From Prostheceraeus crozeri (lineage: Eukaryota > Platyhelminthes > Polycladida > Euryleptidae): 64,000 nucleotides of DNA. The stretch's first letter is position 1; each line of letters begins with the position of its first letter. The position numbers were made by a program, and so were the translations under genes. The stretch covers positions 310,001-374,000 of the forward strand of contig CAJQUW010006343.1 in assembly GCA_907163375.1 (NCBI GenBank), written 5' to 3'. Below, in pieces: positions 1-13,073 of the stretch. Under the pieces are notes generated by a model, which saw only the letters and a program-made list of their open reading frames with translations, did not search any database and was not told the origin of the DNA.

Positions 1-469
1 AGTTCTAAATAAAGGGAAACAGTGATGCGTAAGGGATGTATCTGTGATCCTTTTTTTTAGATCATATAGAATGCATTCATGTGGATCTTTGCACATGCTG
101 ATGGACACATTGTGGGCATTGACTAGAAAGATGTCTCAGACTTCAGCAATTGATAAGGAATAAATTTCATAATGGACGTAAACCAATTACGAGTAATTGT
201 TTCGTCCTAAGATCTTGTCGCGCGGCTGGTAGCCATAAAAAACTGCAGATAGCCAATACGCCAGCGAACAGAAAATAGTAGCATTAGATGCTTGGAGATG
301 AAAACGAGACATAACGTATATTTTTGCGCATTGTCGGGGCAGTGATTGCGTAAAACGAGGTATGGTAGGGAAACGTGGTTTACGCATAAACGTGGTTGCT
401 GCAAAGCCATTCAATTTAGAATAGAGACCTCTGACCTTATTTAGCAAAATACAACATGCGCTGCGGTAC
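1..469. other. AT-rich stretch, no gene seen
   Basis: No recognisable protein, RNA gene or repeat. Short open frames exist on the minus strand but show no family motif. Confidence 0.5.
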
Positions 470-1268
470 ATGGAGTAGGTGTAGCAGGTGGAGTGTCGAC
501 TCAAACAATGTCAGCATACAGTAAGAATTTATAAAGGTTATAATAAGTTATAATAATTAATTTATAAAATATTATATAATTAAATTGATAATAAGTTATT
601 TTATATAACTTATTGAATATCACAAAGAATGAAAGTTTACTTGGCGTGTTAGGGAAATTAAGATGATCATCAAGGAAATTTCATGAGACGCATTATAATG
701 CAAGTCTTCATGGTACAGTTGATATTGCACTTCGCTTCTTAGATGAAATTTCAAATTTTTAATCGATTTTTATCGGCATGATTCATTAAATCATTCATTT
801 CTAAACTTTTTGATTTTTACTAAAAAATTTCTTATTTGAATCTGAATAGCAACGTCGACTCATCTACATATTTTAAAGTCAATTATGACCATAGTCTTTG
901 ATAATGTTATTCTACTGTTTCTGGGGAGGTAGTTTGCGACATGATGGCGCTTTAGGAAATACTCTTGTAAATGAGGCTGAGCATTAAAGTAATAGCAGCC
1001 TATCGAATAGCTAATTTAACATAACATTGCCTCTCCATGGCTGTCATGACACGGAGGATTTGCAAAATGATTCTTCTGTGTTGTCATCAGCATGATCAGT
1101 CGATTACGTGGTAATTTTTCAAAAACTTCAAAAATTTGCTTAAATCTCATATTTGGTGCTTGGTCTCACTCAACTCAAGTTCATTCAATAAAATCGAAGC
1201 TGCATACGCATTGGGGACTTAATTAATGCTGATTTCCTACTCTACCTATATGCTTACTCTATGATTTG
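470..1268 (+). mobile_element. MITE-like element with AGGTAGAGTG-type ends, copy 1
   Basis: The left end (about 470-503, core AGGTGGAGTG at 486) is inverted relative to the right end (about 1231-1268, TACTCTACCT at 1239). The inverted similarity extends outward to a CATAGAGTA motif. The interior 642-1090 matches 48480-48890, and 1090-1260 matches 62510-62715, so this is a dispersed family with at least three copies in the window. No transposase is visible, and no clean target duplication was found, so the superfamily is open and the outer limits are good to about 20 bp. Confidence 0.55.
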
Positions 1269-2376
1269 GTAATCGTGCCTTATATGCTTATGTGCATATT
1301 AGGCACGTAGCGCGTTATAACATTGATGATTACAACTAGAGACAAACGAATCCATTTAAAAACCAGCAATGCGCTTCCGAAAGCTGGGAATATGTTATCA
1401 AAGACAGTATCAACCACTTTGCATCAGTAAATCTCGCATTGAAGGTCATTATTTTGAAACTTCTAAAATTCAAACCATGCTTTTAACCACAAAAACCTGT
1501 TTTGAAATATTAAAAGAATGCCATGGTTTTTAGTCTTAGTCACATGCATGCTTGTAAGCAGCAATTACAACATCGCCTCCGGCCTCGCCCTCAATGTAAC
1601 CTTCAATCGCATCGTCGTCGCAAATCCCGCAATTTTCTGATAGAAATTTAGTGAAGATTTTGGATGGAAAAGGAGCACCCTGGTTGGTATGGAAAATTTG
1701 GAAAGCGATGCATTCTGATTTTGAATTTTGAATCAAATCTTCAGAATCTGGGCGAATCAGTTATATGGGCAATCTTCGTAGAACTCTTGAAAGGGAAGCA
1801 GAAATAATAGCATTCATTCAACACCTCGCAATCCTTCAAAAATAAATTAATTGCCTCATTCGTCTTGACCTCATGTAACTTTAATTCCAAGTAGCTGACA
1901 AATAAATTGATAACATCTGCTGATTGAAGATTGTACGAGGACAAATTTATAATTCTAGACAGTCTCCACGAGTTATATTTAGCATTTAAGCATAAATCAA
2001 CAACAAAAGAAACTTCGATTGCCATGGCGCCAATCTCCAAAGTGTTTTTCACTGTCAGTCAACCCATACGCATGAGGAAAATAGCAGATAAACAAGATCG
2101 CAGTTTCAGAAGTCCCTCGGCGAAAAGTTTTGACAACCTAAAGTAATTACTTCATGTAATCAAATACCAGCTCGAATTCAGAAGCAGACTTTGCGTCTAT
2201 CAGTTTGAGCGGACATTCTCGGTTCGAATTTCATTGGGAGCTCTCGAGTCTTCCTAATCATGGGATTCTATCAAATTTCTTGAGAAAAGGAAGAATATAT
2301 GGCTGACGCACTTTGAAGAAATAATCAACAAAAACCAAATTTTGACAAATAACCCTTGAGGGTTAAAGAATTTGAT
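1269..2376. other. no recognisable feature
   Basis: AT-rich unique-looking DNA. Small frames at 1536-1736 and 1741-2052 on the minus strand have no family motif and are treated as chance. Confidence 0.45.
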
Positions 2377-3764
2377 TACCGTATATATAATAATAATAAT
2401 AAGCGTTTATATTCTTTGAATGAAAATCGTATGACGTGCAGATTGAAGTTACAAAGTTATCTCTGGAGAAGTAAATTATATAAAAAACAGACGTACAGAA
2501 TAAAAGTATTAGAGCGCCTTTCAGTTCGTCTTGCTGGAAGCAAAAAATCTGCCGGAGGATGATATGACTGGTATAAGATCGCGTAAGACATGGTGTTCAT
2601 AACTCATTATCGATCTGAGAAGCTTTAGTGACTTACAGTGCCACCTACTCGCGAAAGATGACAAAGTCTCACATGCACAATGCTGCATATCTGCTATACA
2701 TATGTATACATAATGTATACATATACAGGCGGTTAATAGAGACCCGGCGTTTATTAATTCATGTCAGTGACGAAACATTGTATTCTTATATTTAGGAGTC
2801 AGTATTTTCTTAACTATTAACTGTAGGCTATACATTTAGTGGGTCGTATTATTAGCATTGTTATATACGTATATACAGTACTCTAATCAACATGAAGATT
2901 GCTGCCTCTGCAGAACCATATCCTGCTTTTTGCTTCAATCAGAAATGCTCCACTAAACCTGTAGTAAGAAAAACAAGCTTCTCCAAGTCACTGCATGAGA
3001 AATCGTTTAATTAGTTTCATCAGTATCACACCAACTATTGTGTCAGAGTCCTCATCCAAAGCACACACATCATCCTCTACCTCCGACTCAGTTGATGTCA
3101 GAACGGAGTTACTTGCAACTGACGTCGTTTCGAAGATGTTTTTGGCTTTTGGGTTATTTTAAAATATTCTATTATGGTATCCTCTGAGTCATCTCGAGCG
3201 TTGGTTATTCCACACTGCCTCATCGAAGACTGTATTTGGGTAAGGAATGTATTTCCATGCTTCGTGTATCCAAGTCGAAATATGAAAAAAAGGAAGGAGG
3301 CCGCATGTTGCCCGCATTGGTAAATGTTTGCGGACCATTCATCATCCATTCATCACAGAAGATCGACAGTCTCGATTTGAAACTCCTGTTCCACGACACA
3401 TCAGGCGCCTGAATTTTGCCGGTACACCCACCAGGTATGATCCGTATCAGCTATCGCACCGTAGCCCCGTTTCTCACCGTTCCATCGCAAGGAAAATTCA
3501 ATCCTATCAGAATCAAAAAAGCTGAATCCATGCAAACTAATGATGCAAACACTTAGCTGAGGTCAGAGAATGTACTGCAGACTATTGCTCTCGTGCAGGC
3601 CAGCCCATGTGTAGGCATATCGAAACATCAAAATCGGATATCTGCAGCAGACCCGGCGTTTATTGGAGACTCAGCGTCTATTAGAGACCCGGCGTCTTTT
3701 CATTTGTTATCATATTGACTCGGCGTCTATTAGAGATCCGGCATATATTAGAAGATATACGGTA
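2377..3764. mobile_element. Candidate DNA transposon relic with TACCGTATAT ends
   Basis: TACCGTATAT at 2377-2386 is mirrored by ATATACGGTA at 3755-3764. Next to the right end is a cluster of degenerate units of the form GACCCGGCGTYTATTAG (3649-3750), and one more unit lies at about 2737-2757. Short inverted ends combined with subterminal tandem modules are typical of some non-autonomous DNA elements. No transposase frame is visible in the 1.4 kb between, so the family is not assigned. The 10-bp termini are AT-rich and could match by chance; the subterminal modules are the better evidence. Confidence 0.4.
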
Positions 3765-4630
3765 TATGCTGCACAAATTGCCAAACAATACTGTAATCTT
3801 CAAGAGATTGCAGCCAAATAATTGTTGTCTGAAATTCTTATGTCAATCGGTTGATTGCTTTTAATGATGAACTGATTCAACTAATTCAAGTTGCTTAAGA
3901 ATATTCATGCATCATTCTATTGTTTGAAATATTGCTTGTTTTTTATGAGAGAATTATGTGTTTATTAGAGAATTGTGCGAAATCCCTATGTAATCACATT
4001 AAACATTCCTTAATAATATCCAGTGTTGGGCATCATTAATTCCAAAATTAGTTCCATTAGCTAATAGTTAATTACGTCCATCACTACTCCGTTATCTTGA
4101 AAATGTGACAAGTCAAAAAAGAAAACGCTAGTTAAGATGCAAGTCTACATTCCGTTACACCTCAACTTCTTTTGCAAATTGTTCACATCGTGAAATTATG
4201 TCATCTGCTGTGAATATGCGCTAATTCTCAAGCTACTTGGCACTGTTGGAAAAAACTTAGACAAGATACAAAATATTTTATAATTATTGTGTTATGAAAT
4301 TGTTATTTACTTCATGAAAAGGAAACTGAGTAGTATGCCCATGCAATAAATTTCAGATCATGAATCATACAGATGTCGAAGAATTAAAGATAGTTATTTA
4401 ATTAGCAAGATAATGAAGAATGACTCCAATGGTCCTCCCAGGTTCAAAAGTGAGCGAAATCTGATGTTCATACAGCTTATCAGCATTTTTAATCAATTTC
4501 TGTTACGGCAATGTGCATGTAGTCTTCCATCATAATTATTCAGTTCTGCTTCAGATGCTATGCAGATTTCTATTGGGTCCATATCCGGTGATAATTTATC
4601 CTTTGATATTCAATGTTATTCACAAAGTCC
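3765..4630. other. no recognisable feature
   Basis: AT-rich, with no motif-bearing reading frame and no repeat that I could match elsewhere in the window. Confidence 0.45.
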
Positions 4631-4756
4631 CAAATGAGTACTAAAAATAGTGCTGAACCTGAGTACTAACTGCGCCTAAGAAATGAATCCCGAAATCCTG
4701 ACTCTTTGGGTTCGAAAGCACAGCACTTAATTCGCACTCATTTTAGTACTCATTTG
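4631..4756. repeat. Short foldback repeat
   Basis: CAAATGAGTACTAAAA at 4631-4646 is exactly inverted at 4741-4756. Weaker inverted similarity (AGTGCTG-type) continues inward. The 126-bp unit could form a stem-loop and looks like a tiny MITE remnant. No second copy was found. Confidence 0.5.
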
Positions 4757-5878
4757 ATGAGTTGCACAGCACCTCCACCGGTCGGTAAATGACATACTGC
4801 ATATCTAACCCGCTGGATCTCATGTGCTCATCTATCTATAAGAACTACTGTGGCAATTAAACACAGATGCATTTGGATCAATTAAATTGTATTCATCTTG
4901 AAAACGGTGAAATGCATAATACATTGGATTGCAGTTATGATCAAAGAAGGTTGACATTTGTTTTCAGGAAGAGGAGATATGTAGACTTTATGCAAGGGTT
5001 TCTATACTACAGAATAAGTCAATTAAAATTGTCAAATACTCAAATTGTCAAATTGTCAGCAACTGAGCATCCAAATGTCATATCCCTTTGAAAATATTTT
5101 GCAAATTTGCACCTTCACCATTATAAAAATGACTATTCACATGTCAAAGTCAGTCACAATACGTCCACGTTGTAGAATATGCAAATCGGTTGATTCAGTT
5201 TTATGATAATCATCATCATTCAAGTGAAAAGAATATACACGTGTACATGTATATGCCGTCGAATAAAGTTAGTTCGATAAATGCTTTTGATCCAAATTGA
5301 TCTCTGAGGTGCATTTAGAGGAAATCGATGAAATGTCACAGGTTGGTTTGCAGATTCACTGTACCCACTTCGACATGCAGGAACACAGCAAACCCTCATT
5401 ACCAGCTGTGATCACTCGCTACCTGAAACAGAAGCAACCCGAGCAACGATTTTGCAGGAGGAACTATGAACAACTGTGTTGACTTCTTGATAGTCGCCGC
5501 ATATCAGTTAGTCTTACCACAGTCGCTATTCATCACCGTCGACAATGCTTACTCGTGCGATACTTAGATCGTCTGTCTCAGGTGGGAAGACTGGACAAAG
5601 AAGTCTATCAGCAAGATCGAAGCGTGTGCCGTCAACCATCAGTTGTACACTAACTCACTGAATTTGGCCTCTTGTCACGTCCTCCAACGGTGCTCATTCT
5701 ATTCCATTCTATACATCTGAGGTCCACGGTGCAGGCGCTACATCGTAGCACATAGCTCTGCACGCCACACTTCATCTCAATCCCGGAAGTCAGGTGAAAC
5801 CTTTTAATTGCTTGGACAGTTAAACAATTGAAACAAATGCTATATCACACACGTTTTCCGTTTTTTCTAAATGTGTTT
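4757..5878. other. no recognisable feature
   Basis: Two modest plus-strand frames (4867-5091 and 5297-5482) lack any domain motif. The second is slightly richer in G+C than its surroundings but cannot be assigned. Confidence 0.4.
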
Positions 5879-6130
5879 TTACTTGCCTAAATGTCGGCAG
5901 TCACAATTGTGACGAGATTTCTATTCATTGACATAATTGCTATGACAATTGATGTGTGGTGGTGAGGGTTTGATCCTGCCAATTGACACAGTCGTATGTC
6001 AGCGGCTCGTGGCTCAGTAGGTAGAGCACAGGTCTAGTCAACCTGGGGTCGTAGGTTCGAATGCTGCCAGCCGAACATCTTTTGCATGGCAATTTGATCT
6101 ATAGTTTATTGAATTTCATTCTATGGTTAA
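5879..6130 (+). repeat. Dispersed repeat with tRNA-like core, copy 1
   Basis: Positions 6004-6072 fold like a tRNA: a box-A-like TGGCTCAGTAGG, an anticodon stem CAGGT/ACCTG whose 7-nt loop would place AGT at the anticodon, and a box-B-like GGTTCGAAT. Similarity to a second copy at 35435-35632 runs on both sides of the tRNA-like part: about 60 bp upstream (containing a second box-B-like GGTTTGATCCT) and about 60 bp downstream. The T-stem is imperfect here. This is therefore a mobile tRNA-derived repeat rather than a functional tRNA gene. Unlike a standard SINE, the tRNA-like part is in the middle. Confidence 0.6.
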
Positions 6131-6351
6131 TTTCAAATCAATATTTCAATTTTTTTAGTAATGACATTGATTATGCATTTCTATAATATTTTTTGAAATC
6201 AAGACTGAATGGATAATTTATTTATAATACTATTTCATCATATGAGTTCTCAATTAGTGCTTCTGTGAATTAAGTTCGGTAATTTTTATTACTCTTCCGT
6301 TAAGCACTCAAATTCGTGCTTAAGTAGGACTTTATGATTTACAGTGTACAC

Positions 6352-6763
6352 CAAGGATGAGGAGTCCCGGAGTCCTATCATTTTTGCTGGAGTCGGAGTC
6401 CTATCAAATGATGGGACTCCAGACTCCGGCCTATAACTAGACCCGAAACAAAAAAGATCAATCCACGTCGAGTTGAGTGGCGAATTATTTATCCTCGTTG
6501 AGCCGAGTCGCATCCATCCACCTTGAAGCGGCATTTGATAAACTTTCATCGAAAATGATTGATAATTGATACATCAGTGATCACTAAAAATTGGTTCAGG
6601 TAAGCCTTTAATGATCTATGATGTAGGTTACCAGTCCTTTTTTAAAAAACTAGGCTATATATACTTGCCGCCAGGAGTCGGAGTCATATCAAAAGCCGGA
6701 GTCCTATCAACCCCCGGAGTCGGAGTCGGAGTCCTATCAAAATGATAGGACTCCGAATCCCTG
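6352..6763. mobile_element. hAT-type non-autonomous element, GGAGTCC family, copy 1
   Basis: The ends carry inverted arrays of GGAGTC modules and GGAGTCCTATCATTTT-type termini, running from CAAGGATGAGGAG at the left to CTCCGAATCCCTG at the right. They are flanked by GTGTACAC (6344-6351) and GTGCACAC (6764-6771), an 8-bp duplication with one mismatch. CA...TG ends with an 8-bp duplication are the hAT signature. The same family occurs at 30293-31031, sharing the interior around 6510-6660. No transposase is encoded. Confidence 0.8.
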
Positions 6764-6779
6764 GTGCACACCTATCAGA

Positions 6780-8472
6780 CCAGAGTTGGATGCGGACGGA
6801 AATTTCACGGCCCAGCCCGGCCTGGCACGCGGTATAGCAACCAGAAGTCCACCGCAGCCTAGCCGGCGTCCTACGTCATTAAACTGTGGCCCATCGAAGA
6901 CCGAAAATTTCATTACCAGCTCACAAACTCGGATAATTCGGCGTATGAAGTGCAGCGTACGATTATACTATTTCTTATTAGGAATTGTTTCTTTTACGAC
7001 TTGTCAGGTTAGCAAATGACGTTGAAGAAGTTGTATTTTATGTTTTGTTAAGTTTATTAAATAATGAATAATGATGAAAATGTAATTTACTCAGTAGTAG
7101 AAGGTGAAAACACTACTTATGTCTTTTGATCGCATTCGATCATCTCCTATGGTTTGGCAGAAATGCAAAGCATCACGCATTATGCAAATATAGGAGTGCA
7201 TGCATTCACATTATTCAGATTATACGTGTATGTGCATGATAATCCACGTGATCTGTCAAATGTTTTTCTTTGGCGTGAGCTATACCCTTGCCTACATGTA
7301 TTCAAGACTGTGACTGAAGCAACGCGGAATAGTAAAAGTACATTAGTCACAAACATAAATCACTGCGAATTTCATGTTGAATCTGGCAATATATTTTCTT
7401 CACTTGCAGCACCAATATTCTTCGCACATTTAGTATTTTGAACGCAGGTCCGCAATGCCCGCGCGCCCAGTAGGGCAATTCCACGCGCATGTCAATATTT
7501 GGGTAATTTTCTGAAGTACCTATTAGCTTATTTTCGATTGCACAAACATCATGCCTGACATTTATATTTTCCAGAAAAACATTCAATTTACCACGGAAAT
7601 TTGACTTCCGTCATGTCCACTGATTAAATAAATACTGCAATAAAAACAAGAAAAATTGAAAAATTACCATTTTTGTAACTTGCTCTTTATTGCACTAATA
7701 TAGTTCAAATTTATTCAATTATAGCAGATGTTTGCTGCTCATTCGAGTCATAAATCGAGTACTTCTTCGAAAACAATCTCACTTTCTTTTATTTGGTTAA
7801 AAAATTGGCATGTAGATCTGAACTTACATGTGTAATGTCGTAACGGAAAAATGACATTTTTCGTCTCACGACTTTCAACCAACCTATAAAACTTTCAAAA
7901 TGTGGGTGTACAGCAAAATAAGTGAAACATGTCACATTGTCTACTCAGATCCACCTTGTGTTCACAAAGTTGTTTAATAGAGCATTTTGAAAATCGTAGC
8001 GTCAAAATTGTACCATTGTAGCGTCGAAACACTGAATAACTTCAATTTACGATTTAGAAGTTGCAGGATAAGACTTCTATCACACCACTCCTTAAAGAGG
8101 AGTGCGTCTAGAACATGTCAATAAAAAGAAAGAAATAAAATATCTCCTCAATTCGCAGAAAAATAAACTAGTGTAGCATGACAAAAAAACCGATGTTGCA
8201 TTCGCGTAACGTTGCAACTTTGTCATAAAATGTTTTCTCATTTACGATCGTTTATTTTTTGCACTTTTCCGACGATGTATCCTTCATTTTGTAAGATTGA
8301 TTGGAATCCATTCGAAGATAATGAGAAATGGCATTACTTCTGATGAAAAAATAAGTTCCAATTTCATGAAATGCGTGCGAAATAACGTCGCAGCGCGTGG
8401 AATTGCCCAACAATAGCGGCCGGCGGTCCTTGGTCCATGTTCTGCGGTCCGACCCGCCCCGCATCCAACTCG
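6780..8472. mobile_element. Decayed inverted-repeat element, possibly hAT
   Basis: GAGTTGGATGCGG at 6783 is mirrored by CCGCATCCAACTC ending at 8471. CTATCAGA (6772-6779) and CTATCAGC (8473-8480) flank it as a possible 8-bp duplication with one mismatch. Inside, a second inverted pair shares GGGCAATTCCACGCGC (about 7473-7492 and 8392-8410). The ends are G+C-rich against an AT-rich interior. No transposase motif is seen. The two nested inverted pairs could mean one element with long ends or one element inside another. Confidence 0.5.
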
Positions 8473-9271
8473 CTATCAGCCAAGAGATTCATGCAGCCTA
8501 AGAAATCAATAGTGCTTTCTGAAATCCTTGACACGTACATTTTTGTTTTTTCAGCTAAACTGCTCTAATTCTGAGACCTAGAAAATTGTGATTCAATTTC
8601 AATCTTGCAGTAGAAAAGCAGGTGTATGATTCCCAGATTGTGACAATGCGCTAAATTTCAGGAAAACTGGATTCTCCTCATGAAAAGCTTTTTGCCAACA
8701 TGACTTATCAAACTGATAAGATTCCATGAGAATTGGAACTGAATAACAGTCAGAATGGAGACACAAGGGCGGAGACTTGAAAGATATTCATCATTATCAA
8801 AATTAACATGGAATGATATAGAGGATTAATTTTGACTTCCTGAAATCTTCTACTCCTTAATTGAAGGCGGATTGTTGTCTCCGATTGTCAGACCATTTGA
8901 AGATCATTTAATACACAAGAATTATGTCGTGACAGGTAACAGACATTGATTTTGAAAATTGTCCATACAAAGTGCGTGTAAGAGCTTCTCCTAACTTTCA
9001 CCAACTGACAACCGAGAATTGAAATCAGATCCTAAAGGTGACAAGTTGAAAAGGACATCATAGTGGATATGATTGTTATTAGCTACCGGAATTAGAAAAT
9101 TGAAGGATAGAAACTGATAGCATTTAATTTGAATGTATTAGAGGTATTTACTGTATTGATAATACCGAGAAAGTTGAGTATTTAGGTCGAAAGTTACTGC
9201 ACACAAGTTGGAAAGTGAGCGGACATTCAAATAGGCCTGGATTGTTTTTTGAACGACACAGGACCGTTTAA
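8473..9271. other. no recognisable feature
   Basis: AT-rich sequence without a motif-bearing frame or matched repeat. Confidence 0.45.
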
Positions 9272-9513
9272 GGCCGGAGGCACACAAAATCAGCCGTAAG
9301 TCATAAGCCATAACTCATTTGACAATATTTTTCTCACGACAGATAATACAAGCAGGCAGAAGAAGAAAATGTATGATATTATTTTAATCTTCGTAAGAGT
9401 ATAAAGCATGAGCACAAAGAATGACTCGTTATATCACAACGCCGGTTCTATTGATGAACATCGTCCAAGGGCTCTCAGTCGGGTGATGGCGTATAGATTT
9501 CTGTGTGCCTCCG
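9272..9513. mobile_element. MITE with CGGAGGCACACA ends
   Basis: CGGAGGCACACA near 9275 is inverted as TGTGTGCCTCCG at 9502-9513. A partial second inverted tract (GCCGTAAG...CATAAGCC against GGCTTATGGC) overlaps the right side. About 240 bp with no coding capacity. It sits immediately upstream of a LINE fragment, and part of the right-hand inverted similarity runs into that fragment, so the right boundary is uncertain. Confidence 0.5.
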
Positions 9514-10036
9514 CACTCAAAGACGGCTTATGGCTTATTGCTTTCGGCTGGCGGGCCACCGTCTAAATTTAAAAGGTCATCACTATTCTATGATTACGTG
9601 TATCATTCATTGATAAATTCACTGATTGCTTACGCTTCTCCAGTCTATGGTCGCCTCAATAATATTCACATGTTGACGCTTAAACTTTTTCAAAAGAGAG
9701 CCCATCATTTAATCTGTGGTAGTAAATGCAATTGTAAAGATTTCACTAGCATCGAATCTCGCTTTAAGAAAGCATCTTTGGCATCCGGAGAAATTGGAAT
9801 TTTTGATATTTTTGAAATGCGAAGGAAATCAAGAGCATCCTTTGCATTATTCTACAGGTTTTTGCAGGAAATAACGGCGTTTCCTCAATTGATTACGTCA
9901 TTTTGCATAGAATATCGTCAATATGCAATGATTAACGGCATAACAATAGAGACTAACGGCACAAACAAAACATTCCGTCCTTTTGTACTTTATTACGACG
10001 TAGGCCCATTGCTTTACTGGCGCTTGCAAAACTGAA
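9514..10036 (+). mobile_element. LINE 3' fragment (post-RT C-terminus), CR1/L2-like
   Basis: An open frame of about 170 codons resembles the region after the reverse transcriptase in CR1/L2/Jockey-type LINEs: YASPVYG, then QKRAHHLICG, then a CNCKDFTSIESR stretch. It aligns by eye with the corresponding region of the LINE at 22709-24534 (YCSPLFV, QGRAHRIICG, CSCMESLDERR), so the two belong to related families. The reverse transcriptase itself is absent. No 3' microsatellite tail is evident, so this is a doubly truncated relic. The frame has stayed open over this piece, which may be chance or moderate age. Confidence 0.7.
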
Positions 10037-10627
10037 TGGCAATAACTCACTTCATTATCCCATACTGAGAACATTCGTACATATCATAACTGCGAACCCT
10101 CTTTCCATATTCATGCCTATTGTTCAAAAACCTGCTTTGATTGGAAGAGGATTGACTTTACACGATGTCGCGAAATACATATATGTAATACTTTTTCTTG
10201 ATTAATAATTTTTCTTTTCTTTGAACAACCTCATTATCCTGCAACATAATGTATCCAATGACTCTTATTTGAAAATATGTATGCATTCTATTATCCAATT
10301 TATTACGTAAATGCAATGTAAGGCAAAAAATAGGCACTTGAGACAAAATAGGGTGCTCTCTGAATTCATTGATTGTACTTTTTGATCTATGATACATGCA
10401 AATTGTAAATTTTGCAAAGAGGATATTACAAATCCGTTTTGACTTACAGCATAGGCCCACTAAGACGTAGGCCTCGTTAAAATTTTTAGATTTGTGTGTG
10501 CATCTTCATTTTTTGTGAAGCATGTTTCTAATAAATGGCAGGCATTTTATTGCGTCCTAAAGTATTATTGCTTCCTCATATCGAAAAGAATGCATGCTTG
10601 TAGGTGCGTGGGTAAGAGATGCACTTA
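10037..10627. other. no recognisable feature
   Basis: AT-rich. A 100-codon minus-strand frame at 10158-10460 shows no domain and is not called. Confidence 0.45.
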
Positions 10628-13073
10628 CCCGGGACGAGCAAACCGAATAATTTTGTTAGAAACTTGCTAGCTGTTTGCTAATTTTGTGAAAAATAGAAAA
10701 TTTGATAAATTCCTACTATGTTTGCTAATTTTGTTAGAGGCCTACCAGTTTCTAAGCAAAATAATAAAATCATAAAAAACTTTTTAATTTTGTTAAATAT
10801 TTATGAAATATTAGTCAAATTATCCTAAATATCAGAACAAAACATTAACTAAATACATGTTTTCAGATAAGGTCTGATATGCCATCCAAAACGCAGTGTG
10901 TTGTCAGGAGCATTAAACTTTTGATTGACAAGAATCGATGAGAAATTGTCACAAAAGGCATTGATTCACTAATATCTCTCATTGAAGACCTGTGATTCGA
11001 TGCTTGGTCAAATGAGCTTGAAAATAAGTTTCAGCACGAATGTAGCAATCAGACCTTGTGTTCGAAATTGTATGTTTTACTTCCATATTGCTAGTATGAA
11101 TCTTGTGTATTATCTTTGTGAAAACTACTCGATACGTCATGATATGAGCCTTAAATCGAAGAAACAGTTTAAGTCGTGTGAAATTTCACCGACTCTGAGA
11201 TCCTATCGAACTGTAGTAATCGCTTCGAACTTGCTCTAATCGTTCTCAGGAAACGATAGGAATTCCCGTGACGAGAATCCTGTATTGGGTGCTATATTTA
11301 GAAGTCTGTATAAGGCGCTCAGAGAGTTGCTATCATTTCCCGATGTTTCACGAGTGTGTCACGAGCATGTTGCACGAGTAATCAGTTTTCATGATTATTT
11401 CTAAAGCATTACTTTATTCTAATGCATCCCAACCTCTGCAATTATCTAATTTATATTTCTGACCTATTCTGAGAGGGGATTATCATGTCTTCAAGATGGC
11501 GAGCCTCCCGACTTCGAACATTGCAAAGCATTTCTTCGCCGCGCTCTACGTCTACCAGTCAGTTCACGGATTCCTCATGTAGTGTGTGGTGATTCCGCTC
11601 GTCGAAGTGAAGACTGATGGCGCTGTTTTCTCTATTCATTGAAGATAATATGCATGTTGCCATCCTTTGTTTAAGATCATTAGCGTCGATTGTCCAGATG
11701 GAGTGTATATGGTGCGCCACTATTATTCAGACATGTGAGTAGCAAATGTATTTGTAAATCAGGTGTAAAAACAGATGACTTGAAAAAAAACATTCTAAGC
11801 CAACCATTCAAATTATAATGTCCTTCAATTACCAAATAAAATGTACATTCAGTTAAAGAATTAATCGTGTGATTCATCATGATAGGAGATGGAGACTTCG
11901 ATCCTTGATGATGAGGCATATTTCCCAAAAATAGTGGTAAATATACATTAATTTCCTCCATAAAAAAATTGCAAGCGTTCTCCGGATTCTCTATTAGAAT
12001 CCGCAGCTGCGGCTGTCTTTCAGTGGGTGTTTCATTTGGGAGCTGGTCGGTACGATGATGATAGTGTGGTCCCTCATCAAATCGTATCAAATCATAAGAA
12101 AGATAACTCTCTGAAATTCATTCTGAATCAGCATCGATTATAGAGAGAGAATCCATATTCTAAGGACAATCCTCACCATGACAGCGCGCACCGCTTAGCA
12201 ATGTGCACAGCAGTCGTCTCATGCGTCATTGAATCTACTGAAAATCTATTCTTGAGAGAGAAAGGGATAACTAAAAAGTAGTCCACCAATGTGGCATTGA
12301 AACTGTCTAAGATACATGACTGAAGTGAAGTGGTCGTGCTAAAAATCAGGATCACAGGGCTTCTTTGGGACCACACTATTATCAATGTACCAGCTGGTCG
12401 TATGGAAAAAGATTGAATCTTCTTTTAATTCGCTGATTGATACTGTCGATAATGTAGCTTGTGTGCACATCTAAACCGTCGTTTGTCAGGCCTACATGCA
12501 AGGTTGGCATATTTTTTTAAATACGAATTTTTGTGGTTTCATAGGTCAAATGCTTCACTGTATAATTTGGATTTGTGCAAGACATTTGAGGGTACGTTAT
12601 TGTTACTGATTTCAGTTAATGTGGAAATCATTTGACATCAAATATCAAATCGGATTTTCTGCTTAACCGGCATATGTTGTCCACCGTGCGAAAATGTGTT
12701 ACGGATTAATTCGTGCTGTTGTAAATTTTTGGGATGATAAAAGATACTAAGATAGTTAAAAATATCACCTGATTGATTCTTATAATAGAAGCTCAATCAA
12801 AACCTGTGTCATCTTACTATTTTTCAATTATGTTATATTCTGTATGCCCTATTCCTTCTCTTATGTGCGTCAAACACATTCAATACTTTTTGCAGCAAAA
12901 ACTCTATTGTGCATTTCAGACCGCAATATCATTGTCTATCAAAGAGATATCATAAATGGGAACTGATTGAAACTGACCAAACCAGTACAATTGATGGTAG
13001 AGGAACAATTACGACAGTTCTGTAGGCTGACATCTGCTGATGAGGTGAGTCTTTAAATTATGTGATTCTTTGC

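Noticed and set aside
187-504. 105-codon minus-strand frame with a nested second frame
   Set aside because: Cys- and Ser-rich with no domain; it overlaps the start of a MITE-like element, which explains part of it.
6004-6072. Functional tRNA gene
   Set aside because: The T-stem is imperfect, the base after the anticodon is not a purine, and the same unit with flanks recurs at 35.5 kb with a broken anticodon stem. It is a repeat.
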